Part shown: piece after piece, positions 1 through 10,216 of the stretch
How positions within the stretch are numbered: the first letter of the stretch is position 1
How the letters are laid out: each line of letters starts with the position of its first letter
NCBI GenBank assembly: GCA_950073835.1
Contig: CATMRP010000002.1
Coordinates: forward strand, 19,207-83,206
Length of the DNA: 64,000 nucleotides
Reading direction: 5' to 3'
Source of the DNA: an uncultured Alteromonadaceae bacterium
Lineage (GTDB): Bacteria > Pseudomonadota > Gammaproteobacteria > Enterobacterales > Alteromonadaceae
Position numbers and translations under genes: made by a program
The notes under the pieces: generated by a model
What the model was told of the DNA's origin: nothing
The model's input: the letters and a program-made list of their open reading frames with translations, nothing else
The model's database searches: none

Positions 1-1740
1 GGCTATGGTTATGCGTTGGTGTCAACGGCAACCTACGATTTGGACCTGGTAGTGTACACTGAAGATGTCGGCGCAACGGCAGCGCACATCCATACCGGTC
101 GGGTGGGTAATAACGGTGATGTGCTGGTGGCCCTTGAGCAATCGATGGAAGATACCAGCATGTGGATGACGCCGGAAGATACCCTGATCAACGAGGAAAT
201 TTTTGGCGTTCTGGCATCAGGTGGTCACTACGTTAATGTCCATTCCGATGCATTTCCGAGTGGTGAAATCCGCGGCCAGATCCTGACCGATAACTTTGCC
301 CTTGCCACCTTTGCACTAACTGGTGAGCAGGAAGTACCGGTAGTCGATACCGCCGCCTACGGCAGCGGCTATGCATTGGTTGATACCTCTTCTTACGCCT
401 TAGAACTAACCGTTGTTACCCAAGGCGTAACAGATGCCACCGCGGCACACATTCACACTGGCCGGGTAGGCATGAATGGTGATGTACTGGTAGCACTTGA
501 GCAATCGGCAGACGACATGGGTAAATGGGTCACACCGGATGAGCTTGCTATTGATGCCGCCACGTTTGAAGTACTGGCATCAGGCGGACACTACGTGAAC
601 GTGCACACTCCGGCTAACGGTAGCGGCGAGTTAAGAGGCCAGATTTTAACCAGCAACTTTGCCCTGGCAACATTCGGCCTGAGCGGCGATCAACAGGTGC
701 CTGTGGCCTCAACCAGTGCCATGGGTAATGGCTATGCACTGGTTAACACTTCGACCTACGACCTCGAACTGGTCATCGACACTACCGGCGTAGATAACGC
801 AACCGGCGCCCATATCCATACTGGTGACATCGGTACAAATGGCGATGTATTAGTTGCACTGGAACAATCCACGAGCGATCCGGGCATGTGGATGACACCT
901 GCCGATACCGCCATTAATGCAGACATTCTGGCCGTACTGGCCGGCGGTGGCCATTACGTTAACGTTCACACTCCGGCCTTCCCTGATGGCGAAATTCGTG
1001 GTCAGATTGTTACGCCTCAATATGTCATTGCGACCTTTGGGCTGAGCGGTGCTCAGGAAGTCCCGGCGGTTACTACCATGGCCTCAGGAAACGGTTATGC
1101 GTTGGTCAATTCGCTCACCTACGACCTGGATTTAGTGGTTCATGCCGATGGTGTGGATGACGCTACCGCAGCGCATATTCACACCGGACGTGTGGGCATG
1201 AACGGTGACGTACTGGTAGCGCTTGAACAGTCTGCTGATGATGCAGGCATGTGGATGACAGCCGACGATGCAATGTTGACGCCAGCGATCTTCGAAGTCC
1301 TGGCTTCCGGTGGTCATTACGTGAATGTTCATACGCCCGCTAACCCAAGCGGTGAACTTCGTGGTCAGATACTTACCGACAACTTTGTAATGGTCGCGTT
1401 TGGATTAAGCGGAGACCAGGAAACCCACGCAGTTACCACCACCGCCACAGGCAGCGGTTATGCGCTGGTAAATACTGATGATTACAGCCTGGAATTGCAG
1501 GTGGTTACCAGTGGCGTAGCCGATGCGACCGCCGCGCACATTCACACCGGTGCAGTTGGCATTGATGGACCAGTGCTGTTAGGCCTTGAGCAGGACAGTG
1601 ATGATATGAACCGTTGGATGGCACCCGCTAACGCGATGCTTGATGCGACTATCTTTGGTGTCCTGGCTACAGGTGGCCATTATGTGAATGTGCACACGCC
1701 AGCTTATCCTACCGGTGAGCTGCGGGGACAGATTCAGTAA
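1..1740 (+). CDS. CHRD-domain protein with five tandem CHRD-type repeats (5' end outside window)
   Basis: Frame is open from base 1; five copies of AHIHTG..G.(D/P)VL..LEQ...GGHYVNVHTPA.P.GE(L/I)RGQI with a period of about 121 aa. Confidence 0.9.
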   Translation, partial: GYGYALVSTATYDLDLVVYTEDVGATAAHIHTGRVGNNGDVLVALEQSMEDTSMWMTPEDTLINEEIFGVLASGGHYVNVHSDAFPSGEIRGQILTDNFALATFALTGEQEVPVVDTAAYGSGYALVDTSSYALELTVVTQGVTDATAAHIHTGRVGMNGDVLVALEQSADDMGKWVTPDELAIDAATFEVLASGGHYVNVHTPANGSGELRGQILTSNFALATFGLSGDQQVPVASTSAMGNGYALVNTSTYDLELVIDTTGVDNATGAHIHTGDIGTNGDVLVALEQSTSDPGMWMTPADTAINADILAVLAGGGHYVNVHTPAFPDGEIRGQIVTPQYVIATFGLSGAQEVPAVTTMASGNGYALVNSLTYDLDLVVHADGVDDATAAHIHTGRVGMNGDVLVALEQSADDAGMWMTADDAMLTPAIFEVLASGGHYVNVHTPANPSGELRGQILTDNFVMVAFGLSGDQETHAVTTTATGSGYALVNTDDYSLELQVVTSGVADATAAHIHTGAVGIDGPVLLGLEQDSDDMNRWMAPANAMLDATIFGVLATGGHYVNVHTPAYPTGELRGQIQ

Positions 1741-1766
1741 ACTTACCTGCCAGTAAACATAACTTT

Positions 1767-1792
1767 AAAGGGGCGCTACAAGCGCCCTTTTC
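1767..1792. terminator. Rho-independent terminator, likely bidirectional
   Basis: aaaggggcgct-aca-agcgcccttttct between convergent genes. Confidence 0.75.
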
Positions 1793-1802
1793 TATAAGCG
1801 CT

Positions 1803-2705
1803 TTACTGTGCTTTTACCCAATCAAGCACACCGGCAAACCAGTCCACCTGATGGCGCATGCCAAAGCCATGCCCCCCCTCTTCCAGCAGTAACATGCGCA
1901 CGGCCACGTTTTGTTTCCGCAAGGCGGCGTAATACTCAAGCGCATTATCAACCACTACCACACTGTCGTCGTTAGCATGAACGATGTAGGCCGGCGGCGT
2001 TTGCTCAGTAGCCTGTAATTCATTGGAGAAAGCTCTCACCAATGTAGCGTCGGGTTGTTTGCCCAACAGCAGATTACGAGAGCCCTCATGGGTAATATTT
2101 GCCTGCATACTGACCACCGGATAGATCAGGATTTGAAAAGCGGGCCTGAGCACTTCAGGGGCATAACTGTCGATCACCGGCTGCGCAAAATGCGTCGCGC
2201 CGGTTGCCGCCAGATGCCCGCCGGCAGAAAAGCCCATCACGCCAAACTGACTCTGGTTAAGCTGCCACTGCTCGCCACCCTGTTGGAGCCGGTAAAAGGC
2301 CTGTTGCAAATCCTGTAATGGCCCTTCATGGGGCACTTCCATGGTGGCAGGGTTGGGCATCCGATACCATAAAACCGCTGCCGCAACACCGTTTTCAGCA
2401 AACCGCTCAGCCACTTCCTGGCCTTCCTTAATGGAAGACACGCCAAAATAGCCGCCGCCCGGACAGATAATTACCGTTTTCTCAACTGACTTATTTTCAG
2501 GAAGGTAAAGAGTAAGTGAAGGCTTACTTATTGCGGTAATAAATCGGTCGTTAAAGCGCTCATCATGCAGCTTACCCTGATTGCTGGTGTCGATAGCACC
2601 GGGTATGCCTTGCGGGTAAAGTTCAAGGTCTAATTTGCTAATGGCTGATTGCGCAGAAAAACTCACTACCAGCAACAAGCTGGCCACCAGTGTAGATAGT
2701 TTCAC
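1803..2705 (-). CDS. Secreted alpha/beta hydrolase (acetyl esterase-like)
   Basis: Signal peptide; CPGGGYFGVS oxyanion region, GFSAGGHLAA nucleophile motif, late HGFG histidine. Confidence 0.85.
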   Translation of the reverse strand: MKLSTLVASLLLVVSFSAQSAISKLDLELYPQGIPGAIDTSNQGKLHDERFNDRFITAISKPSLTLYLPENKSVEKTVIICPGGGYFGVSSIKEGQEVAERFAENGVAAAVLWYRMPNPATMEVPHEGPLQDLQQAFYRLQQGGEQWQLNQSQFGVMGFSAGGHLAATGATHFAQPVIDSYAPEVLRPAFQILIYPVVSMQANITHEGSRNLLLGKQPDATLVRAFSNELQATEQTPPAYIVHANDDSVVVVDNALEYYAALRKQNVAVRMLLLEEGGHGFGMRHQVDWFAGVLDWVKAQ

Positions 2706-2830
2706 GGTCTATTCCCCTGTTATTTTGTATGACAAATTAACATAAAACAAACAATAAAACAGTGCTGGCGACCGCTTGAAGTGCAAAATTGCGCGAGACG
2801 ACTGAGGCCTCGCGCCTGAATCAGAAAAGG

Positions 2831-4720
2831 TTAGTTTACAAAGCCTTCGTTGGCTTTAATCGTGAGCGGATGATAGCCCGGCTTAGCTTCAGCAAAAGCT
2901 TTCTGAGCAAACGCTTTGCCTTGCGGGGTTTTCGACAATTCACGGTACAAGGGTTTAACCAGTTTGTTGCGACCGATAGAGACCAGATAGTCATAGAGTC
3001 TGTCATAGGCCGGCTGGTATTCATTATGCACAGCAATCATCAGCCAGCTGTGAGCTATCTCGTTATTGCTGCTGGCGGTCAGGCCAAAAGCATTATCCAG
3101 TTCTGCGAGTTGCTCATCAGACAACGCCTCAGGCATGTTATTTAAGAAATACAGCCATTGGTGCACGGTCCACTTCGCAGTATCAATGCTGGTGGCCGAT
3201 TTTTCGCCCGACAACCAGTCCTGACGCGCCTGATCGACAATCGAGAAAGCATCTGAAGTTGGCATTGGCGCATCGGCCGGAATGCCTGGCTTGAAGATCC
3301 ACTGATCAATACGCTCGCTGTCGAGTTTATCCGGGTACTCGGCTAACAGTGTATCGTTCAGGTAAGCGATAAATTCATCGGTAGTGATGCTCTTAAAGGC
3401 AAAGTGCTTAAAGTAATTCAACAGGAACTGATCGAAGTTTTCACGCCCAACCTTTTGTTCCAGCTCGCGTAAAAACAGCGCGCCTTTTTCATAGGGAATA
3501 TCGGAGAACACGTCGTCCGGATTTCGGCCGCGTAAATCAATCGCCAGGATCTGATCATTCGCTGGCAACGCAGCAATATCTTCCTGTAAATCCTGATAAC
3601 CCAGCACAGCTTCCATGCGGTAACGGTCGTGGCCGTAAATCATTTCCATAATGCGGTAGGTCAGATAGGTGGTGAAACCTTCATTCAGCCACAGGTCGCG
3701 CCAGGTAGCATTGGTAACCGTGTTCCCCGACCAGCTGTGAGCCAGCTCGTGGGCAATCAGGGATACCAGACTTTTATCACCGGCAATTACGGTTGGCGTG
3801 ATAAACGACAAACGCGGATTTTCCATCCCGCCGAAAGGAAATGAGGGGGGCAGGATCAGCAGATCGTAGCGGTCCCAGCCGTAGGGGCCGTAGGTCTCTT
3901 CGGTAGCTTCCAGCATGCTTTCGGTATCGGCAAATTCTTCTGCCGCAGCGTCCAGTAATACCGGTTCGGCGTAAACCCCGGTGCGCTCGCCCATAGGTTT
4001 AAACTGCAAATCACCAATGGCCAGTGCAATCAGATAAGAGGGGACCGGTTGCGGCATGGTGAAATTGTACTCGCCGTCACGCTCAGTGTTAGGATCGTTG
4101 GCCGCGCTCATTACGGCCAGTAGCGCCTCGGGCGTGTGAATGGTGGCATTGTAAGTCACCCGTACCTGTGGCGAGTCCTGTAACGGAATAAAACTACGGG
4201 CATGAACCGCCTGCGCCTGAGTAAACAAGAACGGGTGTTGTTTACCCGCTGTTTGTGAAGGCGTAAGCCACTGTACCCCGGAAGCCTGTGGTGACGTTGC
4301 GTATTCAATAGTCACCTTATTGCCTTGCTCCGGCAGCTCTATTTCCAGCGCCGCGCCCAGTTCCGGATCGGCCGGTTGTAACTGGTAATCCAGCGTTTCA
4401 CCGTTGGCGCTCACACTCTGAATAGTCAGGTCACGGGTGTCCACAATCAGCGTATCTGCCCCGGCAGTCTGTTTCTGATAAGTAAGCGTGGCACTACCGC
4501 TTAAAACGCTGGCAGCAAAGTCAGCCGTGAGATCCAAATCCAGGTGAGTCACAGTGACTTCTGCAGGATTAGAAAAGGAGTGATAGTCCACCCCGGCTTG
4601 TATACCGCTGTTATCAGTAGCGCTAACTTCGGCCGCGGGCACTGAACTATCGGTTTCAGGCGCCGGCGAACAAGCGGTGAATAAAGGAATGGTGGTGAGT
4701 AACCATGCGAGATTCTTCAT
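2831..4720 (-). CDS. M1 family metallopeptidase (LTA4 hydrolase/aminopeptidase-like lipoprotein)
   Basis: GGMENP and HELAHSWSGN...NEGFTTY zinc motif; lipobox LFTAC. Confidence 0.92.
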   Translation of the reverse strand: MKNLAWLLTTIPLFTACSPAPETDSSVPAAEVSATDNSGIQAGVDYHSFSNPAEVTVTHLDLDLTADFAASVLSGSATLTYQKQTAGADTLIVDTRDLTIQSVSANGETLDYQLQPADPELGAALEIELPEQGNKVTIEYATSPQASGVQWLTPSQTAGKQHPFLFTQAQAVHARSFIPLQDSPQVRVTYNATIHTPEALLAVMSAANDPNTERDGEYNFTMPQPVPSYLIALAIGDLQFKPMGERTGVYAEPVLLDAAAEEFADTESMLEATEETYGPYGWDRYDLLILPPSFPFGGMENPRLSFITPTVIAGDKSLVSLIAHELAHSWSGNTVTNATWRDLWLNEGFTTYLTYRIMEMIYGHDRYRMEAVLGYQDLQEDIAALPANDQILAIDLRGRNPDDVFSDIPYEKGALFLRELEQKVGRENFDQFLLNYFKHFAFKSITTDEFIAYLNDTLLAEYPDKLDSERIDQWIFKPGIPADAPMPTSDAFSIVDQARQDWLSGEKSATSIDTAKWTVHQWLYFLNNMPEALSDEQLAELDNAFGLTASSNNEIAHSWLMIAVHNEYQPAYDRLYDYLVSIGRNKLVKPLYRELSKTPQGKAFAQKAFAEAKPGYHPLTIKANEGFVN

Positions 4721-4832
4721 TGTCGTCCTGTTGTTATTATGATGATTTGCGTCAGCGCCATAGTAGCGAAATCACGGCCAGCTTGCATCTGCAAACTGGC
4801 CAAACACAACAACAGGTATTTAGTACCATCTG

Positions 4833-6530
4833 TCAGAGTCTGAACTGGCCCACCAGTTTTTCCAACCGATCGGTTTTATCGTTGAGAACTTTGCACACCA
4901 ATTTATTATCGGCAGAGGCTTGTGCTAACTGGCCGGTATGCTCATTCACCTCGTTAACCCGCACACTGATATCGGCAGACACTGCACTTTGTTCCTGTGC
5001 CGCCGCTGCGATTTCGGCATTCATCTGGTTAATGGTTTGAGTGGCCGTGATAATCGCTAACAGAGCTTCACGGGTCGCCTCCACCCGTTGCTGGGTTTCC
5101 TGGCTTTTATCCAGACTACTTTGCATGGTTTCAAGGGCTGATTGCGAACCACTTTGCAATCGTTGGATCATGTCCTGAATCTGCTCAGTGCTGTCCTGGG
5201 TTTTACTGGCCAGGCTGCGCACTTCATCGGCAACCACTGCGAAGCCCCGTCCCTGCTCCCCGGCCCGAGCTGCCTCGATGGCCGCATTAAGGGCCAGAAG
5301 ATTGGTTTGCGCCGCAATGTTTTCAATAACATGCAATAAATTAACAATACCGTCTACATCACCGCCCACCCGTTGCACTACATGGCTGGCACGACTGATC
5401 TCCTCAGCCAGTTCACTCATACTGCTAACGGTTTCATCTACCGTTTTATCGGCCAGCTCACTCTGCTGCTCAGCCTGCTGCGCCGCCTCTGCCGCAGCCG
5501 AAGCATGCTGAGTCACATTTTGCGATGAATGGGAAAGCTCAGTCACCGCCGTAGCTATCTGATCGGTATTACTCTGTTGCTCTTCGGCAATCACATTAAG
5601 GTCTGACGCGCGCCCGTCCAGATGCGTGGTTTCCTGTTCAATGTCTTTAGTAACATCTCTTATCATGCACATCATCTGATGTAAATTGGCCAGCAACTGA
5701 TTAACATTGTCAGCCAGCTCCCCCATTTCAAACTGGTCATCAACCACCACTTTGCGGGTAAGATCGCCATTGCCCTGTGCCAGTTTCTGAATAGACGAGT
5801 TTACTTCATCCAGTGGCCGGGTAATGCTTCGACGCACCATTAAACCAATCAGAAACGTAATGGCACAAAGTACAATACAACTAATTATAAGCAGAGTGAC
5901 CAGATGACTGCGGCTGCTGTACACGTCGTCTTTTATCACTGCCAGTTCACGCTCCACTTCGTCAATGTAAAAACCGGTGCCAATCATTAACTGCCAATCG
6001 GGAAAGTATGCCGAATAGGATAATTTGGGATGGGGATCACGCTCGCCAGGCTTGGGGAAGTGATAAGTGACATAGTGATTTCCACTAGCCAGACCATTCT
6101 TCTTACCCGCCGCCACAAGTTCTCTTATCAGATAAACGCCGTTACTGTCCTGCAAATCCCAGAAGCTGTCTCCCAGCCGCTCAAGACTCTGACCATTTAA
6201 TACTCTGATGCCCTGATTGGTATAACCAAAAATATAGCCGGACTCACCATACTTAAACTGTCTTAACAGTGCCGTTGCATCCTCTACGCTGCCCCCTTTC
6301 TCATAAATCGGTTTTACCAGACTCACGGCCATTTCGAGTAACGCTTTTACTTCTTTCTCACGATCGTTGATCATGACCTGACGGCTGCTTGATAAGCGTT
6401 CTTCAGCCTGCTGATTTACCTGATAAATGGAAAAGAAGGTCATCACGCCTCCCAGGATCAGCACAGGCACAATGGAAATGAGCAACAACTTTTGCTTAAT
6501 AGACAGGTTCACAGGCGACTCCAGATACAT
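4833..6530 (-). CDS. Methyl-accepting chemotaxis protein with periplasmic single Cache domain and HAMP
   Basis: [14 protein letters not shown]...[16 protein letters not shown] Cache motif; [32 protein letters not shown] signalling hairpin. Confidence 0.93.
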   Translation of the reverse strand: MYLESPVNLSIKQKLLLISIVPVLILGGVMTFFSIYQVNQQAEERLSSSRQVMINDREKEVKALLEMAVSLVKPIYEKGGSVEDATALLRQFKYGESGYIFGYTNQGIRVLNGQSLERLGDSFWDLQDSNGVYLIRELVAAGKKNGLASGNHYVTYHFPKPGERDPHPKLSYSAYFPDWQLMIGTGFYIDEVERELAVIKDDVYSSRSHLVTLLIISCIVLCAITFLIGLMVRRSITRPLDEVNSSIQKLAQGNGDLTRKVVVDDQFEMGELADNVNQLLANLHQMMCMIRDVTKDIEQETTHLDGRASDLNVIAEEQQSNTDQIATAVTELSHSSQNVTQHASAAAEAAQQAEQQSELADKTVDETVSSMSELAEEISRASHVVQRVGGDVDGIVNLLHVIENIAAQTNLLALNAAIEAARAGEQGRGFAVVADEVRSLASKTQDSTEQIQDMIQRLQSGSQSALETMQSSLDKSQETQQRVEATREALLAIITATQTINQMNAEIAAAAQEQSAVSADISVRVNEVNEHTGQLAQASADNKLVCKVLNDKTDRLEKLVGQFRL

Positions 6531-6709
6531 AAACTTAACCGCATATACTCAACTAAAGTATGAGCTATCCGTGCCCAATAGCAATTATATTCATTATTTT
6601 AAGTAATTATAGTGTAAATTTTATGATGTTAAGATGTTGCCAGAGAAGTTGATTGGATATCTTACCATCGCAAACTTCATTGGTGGGACTATCGGTTGGC
6701 CACATAAAC

Positions 6710-6736
6710 AAGGCATTACAGTCTGAGTAATGCCTT
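6710..6736. terminator. Perfect 10-bp inverted repeat, possible terminator
   Basis: aaggcattac-agtctga-gtaatgcctt between the MCP start and the 6769 ORF end; weak T tract. Confidence 0.4.
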
Positions 6737-6768
6737 GCAAATATCTATTAAATAACAATGTAAACGCT

Positions 6769-7020
6769 TTAATGACTGGTCGCGGCACTATAGCGTAGTT
6801 TGGGGATCACTAACTCAGGGGCCACCGGCGCAGGGAAATCGGCGCTGGAATCGAGGATCAGTGAACTGCCATCACAAAATTCATACTGGGTTAAATTCTT
6901 AGATAGAGACTTACAACTTTTACAGGTTCTAAAGCAGTGAAGCCATAGATGCCCTTTTTCTACCGTCAAAGCCTTATCAGCCTTTGAAGGTAACTTCGAT
7001 TTTATTGCATGCACTGTCAT
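6769..7020 (-). CDS. Hypothetical 83-aa protein
   Basis: Isolated ORF with a hairpin downstream; no recognised family. Confidence 0.35.
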   Translation of the reverse strand: MTVHAIKSKLPSKADKALTVEKGHLWLHCFRTCKSCKSLSKNLTQYEFCDGSSLILDSSADFPAPVAPELVIPKLRYSAATSH

Positions 7021-7233
7021 AGGTAACTCCGTCGCTATGTCTTTCGCACTACGGCAATCGAAAGAGTATTTGTAGGGTATATAATTTAAATAAAAATAGG
7101 CCAGCCTGCGGAAAGCGGCATTGCACCACGACTTGCTCTATTCAAACTAAAGTATAGCAGGGCAAACTGATTAAATTTTGATCCACATCTATTTTTTTGT
7201 GCACTTTTATTTATAACCGCGAAAAGCTTAAGT

Positions 7234-8043
7234 TTATTTTTTGTCACCGGTGGGCGGCCGGGCTGACGAACCAGCCAGAATGCCACCATCTATGGTCAGC
7301 TCTGCGCCGGTCACATATTTTGACTCATCGCAGGCAAGATAAACCGCAGCAAAGGCCACATCTTGTGGCGTTCCCATGTGTTGTAGAGGAATGTCTGCGG
7401 CGATAGCTGCAATGGCTTGTTGCCGTGCTTCGCCCTCACCAAGCATAGCCTCCCAGATGGGCGTCAGGATGGCCCCGGGATGAATGGAATTACACCGAAT
7501 AAGGTAGCCTTTTTCCGCGCAGTAAAGCGCGACGGATTTAGTATGATTTCGCACTGCCGCTTTACTCGATGCGTAAGCTGCAGCAGCCGGTATACCCACC
7601 ATCCCGGAACGGGAGGAAATGTTAACGATACTGGCTGCCTTACTGGTCTTCATTAAGCCGATGGCGTATTTGCAGCCCAGCGCAACACCATCCAGATTAA
7701 CCCGGTGCACAGCATGCCAACTGTCTAAGTTGAAATGCTCCGGATCAAACGGCCCGGGATGGCTCATAAAGCCGGTAATTCCCGCATTATTTACCAGAAT
7801 ATCGAGTGTGCCAAAATCGTTGCGCACGCGGTCGGAAACAGCCGCCCATGCAGCCTCGGAGCCCACATCCAACGGCAAAAACTGCGCTGAGCCACCAATA
7901 TCACTGGCAACCTGCTGGCCGGCCTGTTCGTCTACATCGGTAACAATAACCGTTGCCCCTTGTCGGGCAAACTCTTCAGCGATTGCCTGACCAATCCCTC
8001 TTGCGGCACCGGTCACCAGTGCTATTTTGTTGGCTAATCGCAT
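7234..8043 (-). CDS. SDR family oxidoreductase (classical short-chain dehydrogenase)
   Basis: TGAARGIG, NNAG, YASSKAAV, SIHPGAILTPIW motifs. Confidence 0.93.
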   Translation of the reverse strand: MRLANKIALVTGAARGIGQAIAEEFARQGATVIVTDVDEQAGQQVASDIGGSAQFLPLDVGSEAAWAAVSDRVRNDFGTLDILVNNAGITGFMSHPGPFDPEHFNLDSWHAVHRVNLDGVALGCKYAIGLMKTSKAASIVNISSRSGMVGIPAAAAYASSKAAVRNHTKSVALYCAEKGYLIRCNSIHPGAILTPIWEAMLGEGEARQQAIAAIAADIPLQHMGTPQDVAFAAVYLACDESKYVTGAELTIDGGILAGSSARPPTGDKK

Positions 8044-8069
8044 CCTTGCCTCCTTAAAAATGTTAACGG

Positions 8070-8621
8070 TTAATCCGAATAGGACTCCGCCTGGTAATGC
8101 TGCTTTACCTTATCGATAAACTGTTGCCAGGTTTGATTGGGCTGCCAGATGGCCAGCATATCTTCCCGTGCCACGGCTTCGTCTTCCTGCAGGCGGATAA
8201 CACGATATAAATAGGTAAATACCGCGCCCCGCCAGTTTAACTTGCAATGAGTTAACGTCACGCCTTGTTGGGCCGGGCTGTCCATAAACGTCACGTAATC
8301 AACAAAATTGGCCACCGTTGGGTTTTCCCACTCCACCTGAATGTTGTGATAGTCCATGCCCAAATCGCTAACCACCAACTGCTCCTCCCCCCTGTCACCA
8401 GGAATAAGATCAATAACCCGGGTGACTCCCAGAGATTTAAACGTTTCAAAATGAGCAGCATCAGGTAAACCGGAGCTCATCATATGAGGCGTATTGACCT
8501 GATAATTTTTAAGGTTGGTCAGTGGTTGCTCGTTTGCGCCGACGGTAAACGCCATAACACCGGCTAACACCAACAGCCAGATGCGGATTATCCTGCCTGT
8601 CGTATTCCTGTCTTTATTCAT
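8070..8621 (-). CDS. Protein tyrosine phosphatase-like / beta-lactamase hydrolase-like family protein, exported
   Basis: SSGLPDAAHFETFKSLGVTRVIDLIPG...; degenerate HCKLNWRGAVFTYLYRV P-loop; start chosen at MNKDRN. Confidence 0.7.
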   Translation of the reverse strand: MNKDRNTTGRIIRIWLLVLAGVMAFTVGANEQPLTNLKNYQVNTPHMMSSGLPDAAHFETFKSLGVTRVIDLIPGDRGEEQLVVSDLGMDYHNIQVEWENPTVANFVDYVTFMDSPAQQGVTLTHCKLNWRGAVFTYLYRVIRLQEDEAVAREDMLAIWQPNQTWQQFIDKVKQHYQAESYSD

Positions 8622-8734
8622 TGTCTGTTCCTTGTTACAGCTCACCTGATGCTATCCAATGTCAGTATAAAGAACACGCGGTAAACTGCAATCTACCAGG
8701 CTGGCACATATCTGCCCACCACCCTAGCCAGTCA

Positions 8735-8828
8735 GGCGCGGCGAGCAAGCACCGTGGCCATCAGGGCTGCCACCATACCCAGCACAGCATAAACGGCACC
8801 AAAAGGTGAAAACAGAAAACCAGTTAGA
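8735..8828 (-). pseudogene. Possible C-terminal membrane-protein remnant
   Basis: In a frame without ATG reads LTGFLFSPFGAVYAVLGMVAALMATVLARRA*; no N-terminal part present. Confidence 0.3.
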
Positions 8829-9212
8829 CGCAAATGCACCAATTGATATCTCCCGCGTATATTTCGGTCTTCTTACCCCCTCACACCGAGGCCAGCCAAC
8901 GCCTTTAGTCACTACCAGATTTTGCCCCAGCGGATGTGCATGCCGATTGATTGAGGCTCTGGATACAAAATTGACACTGGCTTACGGTTACTTGTCTAAA
9001 CGTATGCCATGACCCCTGAGTAAACTGTGTAGCAAAATTGCAACATTTACCAATAGGGCCTATTTGATTACTTACGATAATTAAAACTAAAGCATTGATA
9101 AACATACGTCTTACCGGCCTGGCACAACGCTTGATAGAGCATAATGGCACTATACTTATTATGAAAATGAAAAAAGACGTTCAATGCCAAGCATTGATGT
9201 AGGAGTCGAAAA

Positions 9213-10187
9213 ATGAAAAAGCCGTTAAACTTCGTTTCAGACGCTTTAAAAAAGCCAACCACGAAAACACTTTCTGTTGTTGCCCTGTCGTCCGCCATGG
9301 TCGCCTGTGGCGGTGGTGGCAGTGATAATCCCACCCCTGAGCCAGACACAGCCTCTTTCAGCCTTGCCGTATCAGATGCCCCGGTAGATCAGGCTAATGC
9401 TGTTGTAGTGTATTTTAATACTGTAGAGCTTATTGGTCCCGACGGTCCGATTACCTTCGATGTGCGCGATGAGAACAACGATCCACAGGCCATCGACCTG
9501 CTCAATTATCAGGGTGAAGCTTTTGTTACCATCGTGGATGCCACCGAAATTCCCACCGGGACATACACTCAGTTGCGCCTTGGAGTCACCGAAGACTCTT
9601 ACATTGAAATGGACAGCGGTACCTTTGAACTCAAAGTGCCCAGCAACGAACTGAAGCTCGACGGCATTGAAGCCTTGCCGGGCGTAGAAGCAGCCTATAC
9701 TGTAGAATTTGACCTGCGTAAGAGCCTGGTAGATCCGGTGGGGCAGCCCAATACCATATTCTTAAAACCCCGAGGCGTGCGGTTAGTCGCAAACGACTCA
9801 GTGGGCACGTTACTCGGCACGGTTTCACCGGCGTTAATTGAAAGCGCGGTTTGTGCAGAAAAGATAGATATGAACAGCGGTAATGCCGTTTACGTCTATG
9901 AAGGCGACACGCTGGACGAAACGTTGCTGGGCGATGACGCCGACGAACCGGCCAATGCCGATGAAATCTCGCCCTACACGGTGGCGAACGTCAATTACAA
10001 TGAAGAGAGTGAGAGCTATGAATTTGTTGCTGGCTATCTGCCGGCCGGCCCTTATACGGTAGGCTTTAGCTGCCTGGCATTGAACGACGAGCCTGAAACC
10101 GATGAAAATGCTGAAGTATTCAGCTTCCAGGCCGTGGTCGAAACATCAGTAACAGCAACCGAGCAAACGAATATCGATATTCAATAA
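9213..10187 (+). CDS. DUF4382 domain-containing lipoprotein
   Basis: Lipobox VAC followed by GGGG; SFSLAVSDAPVDQANAVVVYFNTVEL...LDLLNYQG-type DUF4382 signature. Confidence 0.85.
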   Translation: MKKPLNFVSDALKKPTTKTLSVVALSSAMVACGGGGSDNPTPEPDTASFSLAVSDAPVDQANAVVVYFNTVELIGPDGPITFDVRDENNDPQAIDLLNYQGEAFVTIVDATEIPTGTYTQLRLGVTEDSYIEMDSGTFELKVPSNELKLDGIEALPGVEAAYTVEFDLRKSLVDPVGQPNTIFLKPRGVRLVANDSVGTLLGTVSPALIESAVCAEKIDMNSGNAVYVYEGDTLDETLLGDDADEPANADEISPYTVANVNYNEESESYEFVAGYLPAGPYTVGFSCLALNDEPETDENAEVFSFQAVVETSVTATEQTNIDIQ

Positions 10188-10216
10188 TGCTCTGGTGGGC
10201 AACGGACTGCCCCGAA

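Noticed and set aside
1132-1332. Minus-strand ORF inside the CHRD gene
   Set aside because: Antisense to conserved repeats, no independent support
1-1740. Regularly spaced repeats suggesting a CRISPR-like or satellite array
   Set aside because: The ~363-bp period matches coding CHRD domains in one open frame
4705-5511. Several plus-strand ORFs (4705-5040, 5142-5339, 5188-5511)
   Set aside because: Antisense to a well-supported MCP gene; no family features
8724-9150. Small ORFs 8724-8912, 8806-9012, 8905-9150
   Set aside because: Mutually overlapping on opposite strands, no signals; only a short membrane tail remnant in another frame looks coding-like
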